Virus record (IMG/VR): IMGVR_UViG_3300029448_000526
Coordinates: 1 to 21,317 of that record
Source: a virus
DNA length: 21,317 bases
Reading direction: 5' to 3' (one strand)
Shown: positions 1 through 4,833 of the stretch, piece by piece
How positions within the stretch are numbered: position 1 is the first letter of the stretch
Layout: each line of letters starts with the position of its first letter
Translations under genes and position numbers: made by a program
Notes under the pieces: model-generated
What the model was told of the DNA's origin: nothing
The model's input: only the letters and a program-made list of their open reading frames with translations
Databases searched by the model: none

Positions 1-16
1 TAATTAGGTCTATCAT
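1..16 (-). CDS. 5' end of a further leftward gene (partial)
   Basis: An ATG at 16-14 overlaps the TGA stop (15-13) of the preceding leftward gene in the ATGA arrangement used repeatedly in this operon, and a GGAGAG ribosome site lies about 4 bases upstream of it. Only five codons (MIDLI) fit before the window ends, so nothing can be said about the product. Confidence 0.45.
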
Positions 17-231
17 GCAACTCTCCATACCCTGTAAGAGTTATCAGCTTCTTTCTTGAATGAAAATTTGCGACTCTTGAATACTCTGGTGTAGAAGTTA
101 AGCCTGTATTTATAGACTTCTTCTTTGGTTAGGTCTCCGATGCTATCGCCAATTTCTAAGGTGTCTAAGGCCTCACAGAATGGTGAGTTAAATCTGCGCA
201 CTGGTATATCTTTCTCTACTTTGTATTTCAC
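13..231 (-). CDS. small conserved-type phage protein, function unknown (72 aa)
   Basis: A 72-residue soluble protein with no signal peptide or membrane segment. The N-terminus (MKYKVEKDIPV), the GD-S segment near residue 28 and the C-terminal RVWRVA remind me of a family of short phage and plasmid proteins that end in a VWR motif after a basic stretch (FKSRKFSFKK). I know no function for that family; the basic C-terminal half could contact nucleic acid, but this is a guess. The start overlaps the previous gene's stop by 4 bases and the stop overlaps the next start, so it is translationally coupled on both sides and is the most distal complete gene of the unit that starts near 1380. Confidence 0.75.
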   Translation of the reverse strand: MKYKVEKDIPVRRFNSPFCEALDTLEIGDSIGDLTKEEVYKYRLNFYTRVFKSRKFSFKKEADNSYRVWRVA

Positions 232-413
232 TTTTTATCCTCATAAATGTTGTGTATCACACATGGTTTATTAACTGACTCATAAAATTCTTTAAGAATT
301 ACTTTTATTGGCAGTTTGTCTTGATGTATCAAAGTAAAACCCCTAGTTTGTTGTTTATTATCTAAGTAGTTATCCTTTTCTTTTTTAAGTCTATATCTGA
401 TTTCTGTTGACAT
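228..413 (-). CDS. small hypothetical protein (61 aa)
   Basis: A 61-residue, lysine-rich protein (MSTEIRYRLKKEKDN...) that I do not recognise. No membrane segment, cysteine cluster or repeat is visible. The ATG sits in a TAATG overlap with the preceding 30-aa ORF, and a GGAG ribosome site lies within the end of that ORF (CAGGAGAAATAATG). Its own stop overlaps the start of the next gene. The coupling and good ribosome site are the main evidence that it is real. Confidence 0.7.
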   Translation of the reverse strand: MSTEIRYRLKKEKDNYLDNKQQTRGFTLIHQDKLPIKVILKEFYESVNKPCVIHNIYEDKK

Positions 414-505
414 TATTTCTCCTGGTAAAAATTATTAATTAATTGTTCAGCTTGTTCGTTTACTTGGTCAGCTGCCCACCAAATTTGATAGAGTTCTTCT
501 AGCAT
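413..505 (-). CDS. very small hypothetical protein (30 aa)
   Basis: A 30-residue ORF starting MLEELYQIWWAAD and ending NNFYQEK. It fills the gap between two larger genes, starting one base past the stop of the gene at 507-689 and ending in a TAATG overlap with the gene at 228-413. The sequence GTGGAAGTAAAATG provides a GGAAG ribosome site at suitable distance. The peptide is acidic and amphipathic with a Trp-Trp pair, so it could be a short helix binding a partner protein. Function unknown; it may also matter mainly for translational coupling. Confidence 0.6.
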   Translation of the reverse strand: MLEELYQIWWAADQVNEQAEQLINNFYQEK

Positions 506-506
506 T

Positions 507-689
507 TTACTTCCACATTATTGTGTAAAATTCTTCTGCTATTTCAGGCTCTCCAATTTGATAAGCATGAATTGAATCAATCATTTCAGGTATCTTTATT
601 TCATTGTTAACAATGGATGTAAGTAAGCCTATCTCTGAATCGCCATCAAATTTATCTAGCCAATCTTTTACTGCGTCAATCGTTATCAT
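507..689 (-). CDS. small acidic hypothetical protein (60 aa)
   Basis: A 60-residue, strongly acidic, mostly helical-looking protein (MITIDAVKDWLDKFDGDSEIG... ending FYTIMWK). The N-terminal residues resemble the start of a small helical domain (ITIDAVKDWLDKF), and D/E residues dominate throughout. Small acidic proteins in early phage operons are often inhibitors of host DNA-binding proteins or DNA mimics, but nothing here proves that. It overlaps the preceding gene by 14 bases and is followed one base later by the 30-aa ORF, so it lies inside a coupled cluster. Confidence 0.7.
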   Translation of the reverse strand: MITIDAVKDWLDKFDGDSEIGLLTSIVNNEIKIPEMIDSIHAYQIGEPEIAEEFYTIMWK

Positions 690-852
690 TATGTTTCTCT
701 CCTATTGATATAATTTTTTGGTTCTCATAAGTTTCATTTATAACTTTATAATCTCCACTAAATAAAAATTCTTCAGCTTGTTCTTTTGTTTCAGCAATTA
801 CTTCAACGTCTTCAACAAAATCGCAAATTGCTTTTATCTTAAATGTTTTCAT
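676..852 (-). CDS. small acidic hypothetical protein (58 aa)
   Basis: Reads MKTFKIKAICDFVEDVEVIA and continues to ...GEKHNDND. The pattern of a beta strand with alternating hydrophobics (KTFKIKAICDF), then VEVIAETKEQAEEF, resembles a short strand-helix fold seen in many small phage proteins that modulate host functions; I do not recognise a family. An AAAGGAGAAGAAG ribosome site precedes the ATG. It overlaps the upstream gene by 14 bases and the downstream gene by 14 bases, in different frames, so it belongs to the coupled operon. Confidence 0.7.
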   Translation of the reverse strand: MKTFKIKAICDFVEDVEVIAETKEQAEEFLFSGDYKVINETYENQKIISIGEKHNDND

Positions 853-1093
853 CTTCTTCTCCTTTAAAATTAGTTAACAAGTCTGCGTCTTTGTGCGGAC
901 TTGGTATATGTTTTGGTTTGCGTTTGGATCTTAGATACTCAATATCTTTTGAGTCGTCATTGTAAACAGTGGTGTGAACGATCACACCTCCGGGAGTTTT
1001 GCGTTCTCCGAGGATGTATTTAACTTTCTTGCGCCAGTCTTCTAACTCAAGAAGCTTCTTATGCTTTTGTATTTTGGCCGTGTGTTCAGTCAT
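839..1093 (-). CDS. hypothetical basic/acidic protein (84 aa)
   Basis: The open frame extends further upstream (to 1156), but the ATG at 1093 is the best start: it overlaps the stop of the preceding small membrane protein in ATGA form and has an AGGATGG ribosome site about 9 bases upstream. From there the product is 84 residues: a basic helical N-terminus (KIQKHKKLLELEDWRKKVKYIL), a probable beta hairpin (GGVIVHTTVYNDD), a basic patch (RSKRKPKH) and an acidic tail (KGEEDENI). Unrecognised. Its alternating charge would suit nucleic-acid or host-protein binding, which is conjecture. Confidence 0.7.
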   Translation of the reverse strand: MTEHTAKIQKHKKLLELEDWRKKVKYILGERKTPGGVIVHTTVYNDDSKDIEYLRSKRKPKHIPSPHKDADLLTNFKGEEDENI

Positions 1094-1197
1094 TTTAATA
1101 ACCATCCTATAAATATTGACCAGAATAAATATGTAAATATTAAGATGGCGATCCAACTTACTACTAAAAATATTTTATCTTTATTTTTATCAGTCAT
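1090..1197 (-). CDS. single-pass small membrane protein (35 aa)
   Basis: A 35-residue ORF: MTDKNKDK, then an uninterrupted hydrophobic segment from about residue 9 to 34 (IFLVVSWIAILIFTYLFW and on), ending LLK. The charged N-terminus and single transmembrane helix predict a small inner-membrane protein with the N-terminus inside. A CAGGAG ribosome site lies 8 bases before the ATG; the ORF overlaps the upstream gene by 8 bases and the downstream gene by 4 (ATGA). Single-helix proteins of this size in phages may be pinholins, lysis regulators or superinfection-exclusion factors; no choice can be made from sequence. Confidence 0.7.
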   Translation of the reverse strand: MTDKNKDKIFLVVSWIAILIFTYLFWSIFIGWLLK

Positions 1198-1360
1198 ATT
1201 TGAACTCCTGAATTTCTTCTAAATGATTTATAGCCCTATCCAGACCATCACAAATACCATTAAATCTTTCATTGCTTATGTCTAAATCGTTAGCAGCGTC
1301 CGATTGTATGTCTGCTGATATATTTTTTAATCTATCAATGGTTATTTTAAGTTTACTCAT
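1190..1360 (-). CDS. small helical hypothetical protein (56 aa), first gene of its operon
   Basis: The ATG at 1360 is chosen over the longer open frame (to 1420) because it is preceded by CGGAGAAAAATA, the same leader and ribosome site used by the first gene of another unit (3575), and because the upstream extension overlaps the promoter. The product is 56 residues, predicted almost entirely helical with heptad-like hydrophobics (KLKITIDRLKNISADI ... AINHLEEIQEF), so a small coiled-coil or helical bundle protein. Function unknown. It leads the unit that runs leftward off the window. Confidence 0.75.
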   Translation of the reverse strand: MSKLKITIDRLKNISADIQSDAANDLDISNERFNGICDGLDRAINHLEEIQEFKYD

Positions 1361-1385
1361 TATTTTTCTCCGTTTATATCTATAA

Positions 1386-1413
1386 ATTATACAGACTTTT
1401 ACTATAAAAACAA
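1386..1413 (-). promoter_or_regulatory. sigma70-like promoter for the leftmost operon
   Basis: On the minus strand TTGTTT (1413-1408), a 16-base spacer, then a perfect TATAAT (1391-1386), about 25 bases before the start codon at 1360. The -10 is preceded by CTG rather than the GATG shared by the other leftward promoters here. Confidence 0.65.
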
Positions 1414-1516
1414 CACACAATTACACATCCCACATGATAACAACAGATAAAAAAAGTGTCGGTGATGAGATCCTTTATTGGCAATACAAAGCCTCCCACC
1501 CTCATTGCCTATACTT

Positions 1517-1593
1517 TTGCGTCCTTTTGCGTCCTTTCGCACCCCCACACCAGGTTTTGCGGCCTATTGCGTGCGGCCTTGCGTGCTTTTGCG
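1517..1593 (+). repeat. TTGCG word array A in a GC-richer intergenic island
   Basis: The words TTGCG, TTGCG, TCGCA, TTGCG, TTGCG, TTGCG and TTGCG begin at 1517, 1527, 1537, 1557, 1567, 1579 and 1589, so most are 10 bases apart with one position (1547) skipped. Within it, TTGCGGCCT at 1557-1565 recurs at 2388-2396 in island B. The island lies between a leftward terminator (1628-1651) and the next leftward promoter (1386-1413). I see no gene here. Together with the features at 1628-1867 it accounts for the gene-free stretch 1361-1887. Its role is unknown; protein-binding sites on one DNA face are one reading. Confidence 0.6.
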
Positions 1594-1627
1594 TACCCAG
1601 TCGTAAGCTTTCCCGGATCCCGGGCAT

Positions 1628-1651
1628 AAAAAAACCCGGCGTTAACCGGGC
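1628..1651 (-). terminator. intrinsic terminator (leftward) closing the candidate ncRNA
   Basis: CCCGG (1635-1639), a six-base loop and CCGGG (1646-1650) form a 5-bp GC stem; on the minus strand it is followed by seven U residues (A run at 1628-1634). Its stem resembles that of the terminator at 1845-1867. Confidence 0.75.
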
Positions 1652-1806
1652 TTAGTCGTTTCACAGATCCGGCCTCGTGAATTAAGATCCGCCATTCAGG
1701 ATCTTACTGGTAAGCTTTGGCGTGGTGGCTGGTTTCCACTTATCCACTTCAGTCCTAACCTATGTATATCTAGGCTTTTATAAGAACGCTGCCGTCATCA
1801 AAGCTT
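1628..1806 (-). ncRNA. candidate structured non-coding RNA, about 179 nt
   Basis: A promoter-terminator cassette with no convincing ORF. The predicted start, about 7 bases after the TATAAT at 1818-1813, falls at 1806, where the RNA begins AAGCUUUG; this pairs perfectly with CAAAGCUU encoded at 1719-1712 (8 bp closing a 79-base domain). Next comes a perfect 8-bp hairpin (TAAGATCC 1683-1690 with GGATCTTA 1699-1706, loop of 8), then the terminator stem and U7. The longest ATG ORFs inside are only 6 and 17 codons. I do not recognise it as tmRNA, 6S RNA or RNase P. Expression is inferred, not shown. Confidence 0.5.
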
Positions 1807-1812
1807 GTATTT

Positions 1813-1842
1813 ATTATACATCAATTCAACACTTAAATGCAA
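1813..1842 (-). promoter_or_regulatory. sigma70-like promoter (GATGTATAAT class) for the candidate ncRNA
   Basis: On the minus strand TTGCAT (1842-1837), an 18-base spacer ending TGTTGAATTGATG, then TATAAT (1818-1813) followed by AAAT. The -10 region and the spacer end match the promoters at 2263 and 3609 and nearly match that at 4834. No start codon with a ribosome site follows. Confidence 0.6.
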
Positions 1843-1844
1843 AT

Positions 1845-1867
1845 AAAAAACCCGGCATAAGCCGGGC
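1845..1867 (-). terminator. intrinsic terminator after the 114-aa gene
   Basis: CCCGGC (1851-1856), loop ATAA, GCCGGG (1861-1866): a perfect 6-bp GC stem, followed on the minus strand by six U residues. It lies about 20 bases after the stop of the leftward gene at 1888-2232. Confidence 0.85.
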
Positions 1868-1887
1868 TTGATTGTTGTTTAGCTTAC

Positions 1888-2232
1888 TTAGCAATCAGTA
1901 AAGATCACATCAAAGCCATAATAGCATTCTAAATACCAGTCATTGGGATTGCTAAACATGTCATAGCTTTTTGGGTGCGAGCTTAAAGAATAAGCAACGC
2001 CCCATTCCCAGGGACCGGCCTCGAAAGTTACCCAGATATCTTCTTTTTCTATTTCTTCCGGGTAGTCACCAGATTTTTTTGTCATTGATACTTCTGTATC
2101 TGGATCAAATCCCATGAGCTTTGCTTGTTTACGCAAAGCTTGATACAACATATCAGCCGCTTTTTCTTTTGGTACGGCCTGGCTAACCAAATCTGGTAAG
2201 ATCTTTGGATCTAAATTTTCTTGAACATTCAT
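1888..2232 (-). CDS. phage hypothetical protein (114 aa), single-gene unit
   Basis: A 114-residue soluble protein, MNVQENLDPKILPDLV..., with a helical N-terminal half (residues about 8-45, LVSQAVPKEKAADMLYQALRKQAKLMGF) and a tryptophan/tyrosine-rich C-terminal half (WVTFEAGPWEWGVAY, NDWYLECYYGFDVIF) that looks like a small alpha/beta domain. I do not recognise the family. It has a very strong ribosome site (CACGGAGGAAATTATG), its own promoter at 2263-2291 and its own terminator at 1845-1867, so it is transcribed as a monocistronic unit. That independent, well-initiated expression suggests a product needed in quantity. Confidence 0.85.
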   Translation of the reverse strand: MNVQENLDPKILPDLVSQAVPKEKAADMLYQALRKQAKLMGFDPDTEVSMTKKSGDYPEEIEKEDIWVTFEAGPWEWGVAYSLSSHPKSYDMFSNPNDWYLECYYGFDVIFTDC

Positions 2233-2262
2233 AATTTCCTCCGTGTTTTATTATGATTATTA

Positions 2263-2291
2263 ATTATACATCAAATAACACATGACTACAA
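2263..2291 (-). promoter_or_regulatory. sigma70-like promoter (GATGTATAAT class) of the 114-aa gene
   Basis: On the minus strand TTGTAG (2291-2286), a 17-base spacer ending in TTATTTGATG, and TATAAT (2268-2263) followed by TAAT. It lies about 30 bases before the ATG at 2232. Confidence 0.7.
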
Positions 2292-2306
2292 ATAAAAACC
2301 CAGTCC

Positions 2307-2333
2307 AAAAAAAAGGAGGCCTTGCGACCTCCC
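2307..2333 (-). terminator. intrinsic terminator of the 2442-3575 leftward unit
   Basis: On the minus strand GGGAGG, a short loop containing CGCAA, and CCTCC are followed by eight U residues (A run 2307-2314). It is about 110 bases past the last stop codon of the unit (2442), so the transcript has a structured 3' leader between gene and terminator. Confidence 0.75.
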
Positions 2334-2457
2334 TTAATGTATTTGTTTTTTGGAGAAAAACAATTATGAATTTGCGAACCATAACACTTGCGGCCTGGGA
2401 TGTAAAGACACCGGGCCTTGCGGCCCGGAGATCCCGGAGGATTAACTGGCTTGTGCG
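2322..2457 (+). repeat. TTGCG words and GC hairpin, intergenic island B
   Basis: TTGCG words begin at 2322, 2372, 2388 and 2418, with GTGCG at 2453. The copy at 2418 sits in the loop of a perfect 7-bp hairpin, CCGGGCC (2411-2417) with GGCCCGG (2422-2428), itself enclosed by TGGGAT (2396-2401) pairing with ATCCCG (2431-2436). TTGCGGCCT at 2388-2396 is shared with island A. The stretch is transcribed as the 3' end of the leftward unit. No gene is convincing on either strand here. Confidence 0.5.
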
Positions 2458-2597
2458 AGCTTGATTATGCATACACCGAACACGGATCCAGCTAGGAAGA
2501 CTAGGCCGCCAGGAATGACGGCCACATAATAACTTAGTTGAAAGGGAACACTCACCGCTAATGCGGTGAGTAGGCCCAGAGTGAATCCTTGTTTCAT
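2442..2597 (-). CDS. small two-helix membrane protein (51 aa)
   Basis: The ATG at 2597 overlaps the previous stop (ATGA) and has a strong GGCGGAGGAGG ribosome site. The 51-residue product is nearly all hydrophobic: MKQGFTLGLLTALAVSVPF, a short polar turn (QLSYY) and a second segment to about residue 47, with a short C-terminal tail (KLAQAS). Two closely spaced transmembrane helices suggest a small inner-membrane protein. The size is within the range of small phage holins, but no endolysin is visible nearby and holins have no reliable sequence signature, so the role is open. It is the last gene of the unit starting at 3575. Confidence 0.7.
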   Translation of the reverse strand: MKQGFTLGLLTALAVSVPFQLSYYVAVIPGGLVFLAGSVFGVCIIKLAQAS

Positions 2598-2764
2598 GAT
2601 ACCTCCTCCGCCTCAAAGCTTGTGTCTTCGCTTACATATTCCCATTCTTCATCTTGGGCTCGTTCTTCCGCCTCTTCCCAAGTGCGAGCAGTGACAAAGC
2701 ACACCTCCTTTTTAATTGAGGTGCGCCTAACTTCGTACTCTTTGAATTGTGTTGCATCACTCAT
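2594..2764 (-). CDS. small acidic hypothetical protein (56 aa)
   Basis: Begins MSDATQFKEYEVRRTSIKKE, then VCFVTARTWEEAEERA, and ends in a very acidic stretch (DEEWEYVSEDTSFEAEEVS). The strand, then the helix with the WEEAEE motif, resemble short phage proteins of the type strand-helix-strand where a tryptophan or alanine-rich helix follows a strand; no family is named with confidence. Its start and stop are both in ATGA overlaps with neighbours, indicating coupled translation in the unit 3575 to 2442. Confidence 0.7.
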   Translation of the reverse strand: MSDATQFKEYEVRRTSIKKEVCFVTARTWEEAEERAQDEEWEYVSEDTSFEAEEVS

Positions 2765-3144
2765 GCGATCACCTCCATTTGAGTTTCACTTAGATTGATG
2801 GTGATATCTCCACCACTTGCGATACGCATCAAAGCTTCTTCTTCAAAGGGCAGATTCTCTGCGAAGTCATCTCTGCTGACTTCGTATGTCCTGTCCCATA
2901 GATCATTATGTTTGTCATGCTTGGGATTGTATCCACTAGCATAGACAACACTGTTTACATTCTTTCTCTCACCATCTTTATTTACATAAGAATTCATGAG
3001 GTAGATGCCTTCATCCTTAACAAGAAAGAAACCTTTTTGATCTGTGGTTTCTTTCTTGTAAGCAATCTTAAACTTATCAGCGTTCAAGGTCTCCTTCGCA
3101 AGAGACCTTAAAGTTTTATTAGATTTGAATTTTAGCTTATGCAT
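2761..3144 (-). CDS. DUF3085-like phage/plasmid protein (127 aa)
   Basis: The central segment FFLVKDEGIYLMNSYV (residues about 38-53), then VVYASGYNPKHD and later DDFAENLP, match my memory of the DUF3085 family, whose members carry a VKD-G-YLM block, a VVYA-G-NP block and a DDF-E-L block. The family occurs on phages, plasmids and integrative elements and has no established function. The N-terminus (MHKLKFKSNKTLRSLAKETL) is basic and helical. The start shares a base with the upstream stop (TAATG), and the stop overlaps the next start. Assignment is from motif recall, not a search. Confidence 0.8.
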   Translation of the reverse strand: MHKLKFKSNKTLRSLAKETLNADKFKIAYKKETTDQKGFFLVKDEGIYLMNSYVNKDGERKNVNSVVYASGYNPKHDKHNDLWDRTYEVSRDDFAENLPFEEEALMRIASGGDITINLSETQMEVIA

Positions 3145-3575
3145 TACGCTACCTCTTCCATCATATCAAGAGTAACAACCTCATCAAGTGGTTTAAAATT
3201 TGTATGAAACCATTGACTCATTCCCTCGTAGGCTTGAGGCGTGCTGATATTATCAGACTGAGCAACATACCATTTTCCATCTTTAAAAAGATAAACAAAC
3301 TCAATCCATAAAGCGTCTAGTTCACGCATGAATAAACGCTCATTAGGATACTCAATAGGTTTGTCTTTGTGCACTCTGCCATCATTGATTAACTCAATGG
3401 TAGGCTGAAGAGAAGACATATAGCCATTGTCTACTAAGTCTCTAGCTTGTTTTTCTCCATTGTAATACTTCAAAAGCATTACTCCGTTATATTCGATATA
3501 ACCATCATAGTGGCAATAACTTGCAATGATTTTATCGTCCTCAGTTGCATATGCAACATTACTTCTTGTTCCCAT
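3144..3575 (-). CDS. MGTRSN-type conserved phage protein (143 aa), function unknown
   Basis: Starts MGTRSNVAYATEDDKIIASYCHYDGYIEYNG, the hallmark opening of a widely spread phage protein type in which MGTRS is followed by a short strand, H-DGY and then a segment like LLKYYN. The middle and C-terminal parts include FVYLFKDGKWYVA, as in related proteins that end in a Y-F-D-GEWY segment. No function is established that I know of. It is the first gene of the unit, 34 bases after the TATAAT at 3609-3614, with the ribosome site AACGGAGAAAAAATTATG. Downstream genes follow in overlapping order. Confidence 0.85.
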   Translation of the reverse strand: MGTRSNVAYATEDDKIIASYCHYDGYIEYNGVMLLKYYNGEKQARDLVDNGYMSSLQPTIELINDGRVHKDKPIEYPNERLFMRELDALWIEFVYLFKDGKWYVAQSDNISTPQAYEGMSQWFHTNFKPLDEVVTLDMMEEVA

Positions 3576-3608
3576 AATTTTTTCTCCGTTTTAGGTTAAC
3601 AATAATTT

Positions 3609-3637
3609 ATTATACATCGATTAACATATATAAACAA
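3609..3637 (-). promoter_or_regulatory. sigma70-like promoter (GATGTATAAT class) of the 3575-2442 unit
   Basis: On the minus strand TTGTTT (3637-3632), a 17-base spacer ending TGTTAATCGATG, and TATAAT (3614-3609) followed by AAAT. This is the best-formed member of the shared promoter class in the window. Confidence 0.75.
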
Positions 3638-3668
3638 ATTAATATTTTGTGCAATCTTTATATGTCAT

Positions 3669-3737
3669 TTGCGAATTGGCCTAGCTTTTGCGATCTTGTG
3701 CGTTCAATTCTTTTGCGATCTTTGGCGTTAGCTTGCG
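3669..3737 (+). repeat. TTGCG word array C in an intergenic island
   Basis: TTGCG or one-mismatch words begin at 3669, 3688, 3698 (GTGCG), 3713, 3723 (TGGCG) and 3733, with 10-base steps inside the groups 3688-3698 and 3713-3733. CTTTTGCGATCTT occurs twice exactly (3685-3697 and 3710-3722). As in island A, it lies between a leftward terminator (3810-3836) and a leftward promoter (3609-3637). No gene is visible. Confidence 0.6.
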
Positions 3738-3759
3738 ATCCTAAGTGTTGGAATTAGGA

Positions 3760-3808
3760 GCCAGTCCAGTAAACCAGGCCAGGTTTTGAAAAGCTGCTTT
3801 GGACTGGC
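3760..3808. other. cruciform-like nested inverted repeat
   Basis: GCCAGTCC (3760-3767) is perfectly complementary in inverted orientation to GGACTGGC (3801-3808). Inside are two smaller inverted repeats: AAACC with GGTTT (3771-3786) and AAAGC with GCTTT (about 3790-3800). The whole could fold as a three-way junction in either strand. It abuts the U tract of the leftward terminator, so it lies at or just beyond the transcript end. Role unknown. Confidence 0.55.
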
Positions 3809-3809
3809 C

Positions 3810-3836
3810 AAAAAAAAGGGGAGCAGTTGCTCCCCT
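3810..3836 (-). terminator. intrinsic terminator of the first leftward unit
   Basis: GGGGAGCA (3818-3825) and TGCTCCCC (3828-3835) form a near-perfect stem; on the minus strand it is followed by eight U residues (A run 3810-3817). It lies 17 bases after the stop of the leftward gene ending at 3853. Confidence 0.9.
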
Positions 3837-3852
3837 AGTTGGATCAGATTAT

Positions 3853-4380
3853 CTATTGCCACCTCCCATCGAATAGATCTTGCTCTTTCAGATCGAAGTA
3901 TCCATCTTCGTCTTCAAATTCTACACCCCAATCTAAAGATAGATTATGCTCATCGCAATACTCTTTCATCTTCAAATAGATTTTAGTGGGGCATGACCAA
4001 GCTGTTAAGAAATTGACATGCAGTTGATTCATATCATCTATGTCAATATCAACATCGTAAGCATTCCATTTGGTATCCCAATTGGCTAATCGCCAATCAT
4101 ACCAATTGTCAAAGCCATACTCTTTAATCCATCTTTTGCGAGTGAGTGGATCACTTGGGACAAGATGCCCCATGTCATTTTCCCATTCATCGCCATGGTC
4201 AAAAGGGTCAGCAACATCAAAAGACTTAGCTAAGTCTTTAGGCATTGGTATTATTCCCTCAAAATCAAATGTCCCACTATGAATGGAAAGCATGGTTCTA
4301 AGGCTATGCAATGCAAGTTGCTCTTTCGAGCAACCTGTATTAGTTTCAACTTCAACAAAGTTAGATGTATGATTTGGCAT
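3853..4380 (-). CDS. Api92/YubB-like (DUF1281-type) protein (175 aa)
   Basis: The start at 4380 (MPNHTSNFVEVETNTG) is chosen because the ATG overlaps the previous stop as TAATG and has an AGGA just upstream; the frame reaches to 4392 only by a TTG. The opening MPN----N, the block FEGIIPMPKDL near residue 40, then WYDWRLANWDTKWNAYDVD (about 109-127) and FLTAWSCP (about 140-147) match the pattern I remember for Api92-like/YubB ferredoxin-like-fold proteins of phages and plasmids. Their function is not established. The C-terminus is acidic (EFEDEDGYFD). Second gene of the unit beginning at 4733. Confidence 0.85.
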   Translation of the reverse strand: MPNHTSNFVEVETNTGCSKEQLALHSLRTMLSIHSGTFDFEGIIPMPKDLAKSFDVADPFDHGDEWENDMGHLVPSDPLTRKRWIKEYGFDNWYDWRLANWDTKWNAYDVDIDIDDMNQLHVNFLTAWSCPTKIYLKMKEYCDEHNLSLDWGVEFEDEDGYFDLKEQDLFDGRWQ

Positions 4381-4733
4381 TATCCTACCCAACCTTTAAT
4401 TACTAAAGATGAGTAAGCTTTGACTTCTCTTGGGGCAAAATGCTGCAATCTAATATCTGCCATCACTTTATCGCCTTTGAGAATGCCAATGACTTGCTTT
4501 CTATCTTTAGTGATAGTTGCATCAACCATGTTGACATCTGACCAATGCTTAAAAGTTCTAGGAACTCCAAAGCCTTGATCTTTCATTATGAGATTATTAT
4601 TAATCTCACGCCTTACTTCTGACTTCAACTGTTTCAGAATTTTATCGCACTCCAGAAAGTCTCTGACTTCTTGAGTCCTTGATAGTTTCAACTGATGTTG
4701 GGTCAGTTGGTTTATTTGGTCTAATTTTTTCAT
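4380..4733 (-). CDS. hypothetical protein (117 aa), first leftward gene
   Basis: A 117-residue soluble protein. The N-terminal 50 residues are helical and charged (MKKLDQINQLTQHQLKLSRT, then EVRDFLECDKILKQLKSEVRREI); the C-terminal part is strand-rich (DATITKDRKQVIGILKGDKVMADIRL) and ends SSLVIKGWVG. I do not recognise it. It is the first gene leftward of the central intergenic region, preceded by a long leader of about 95 bases containing an inverted repeat. A 10-codon ORF (MTTDNLEKQL) just upstream ends in an ATGA overlap with this ATG and might act as a leader peptide. Only a weak ribosome site (GGA) is visible. Confidence 0.8.
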   Translation of the reverse strand: MKKLDQINQLTQHQLKLSRTQEVRDFLECDKILKQLKSEVRREINNNLIMKDQGFGVPRTFKHWSDVNMVDATITKDRKQVIGILKGDKVMADIRLQHFAPREVKAYSSLVIKGWVG

Positions 4734-4785
4734 AATTGTTTTTCCAAATTGTCAGTTGTCATAATTTTTGGATATTTAATTACCA

Positions 4786-4802
4786 ACTGAACTACGTTCA
4801 GT
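4786..4802. promoter_or_regulatory. inverted repeat in the leftward leader (operator or hairpin)
   Basis: ACTGAAC-TAC-GTTCAGT is a perfect 7-bp inverted repeat with a 3-bp centre. It lies about 25-40 bases downstream of the predicted leftward start site (near 4827), so it could be a repressor operator or an RNA hairpin in the leader. The size and symmetry fit a dimeric helix-turn-helix operator, but no repressor gene is in the window. Confidence 0.5.
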
Positions 4803-4833
4803 ATATAGATTTATTAAACACTTTGCAACATTT

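Noticed and set aside
1517-1593. CRISPR array
   Set aside because: The repeated word is only about 5 bases at 10-base steps, with no long identical repeats, no unique spacers and no cas genes.
1434-1655. Plus-strand 73-codon open frame
   Set aside because: It runs across the TTGCG array and a minus-strand terminator, has no ribosome site and a composition set by the repeated words.
2260-2616. Open frames on both strands (minus 118 codons; plus 2282-2464, with an ATG at 2366 after GGAGA)
   Set aside because: They overlap the terminator, hairpin, promoter and the coupled membrane-protein gene. The plus-strand ATG at 2366 has a possible ribosome site, but its peptide is mostly encoded by hairpin arms.
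4734-4767. 10-codon ORF MTTDNLEKQL as a separate gene
   Set aside because: It is too short and lacks a ribosome site; kept only as a possible leader peptide in the note on the gene at 4380-4733.
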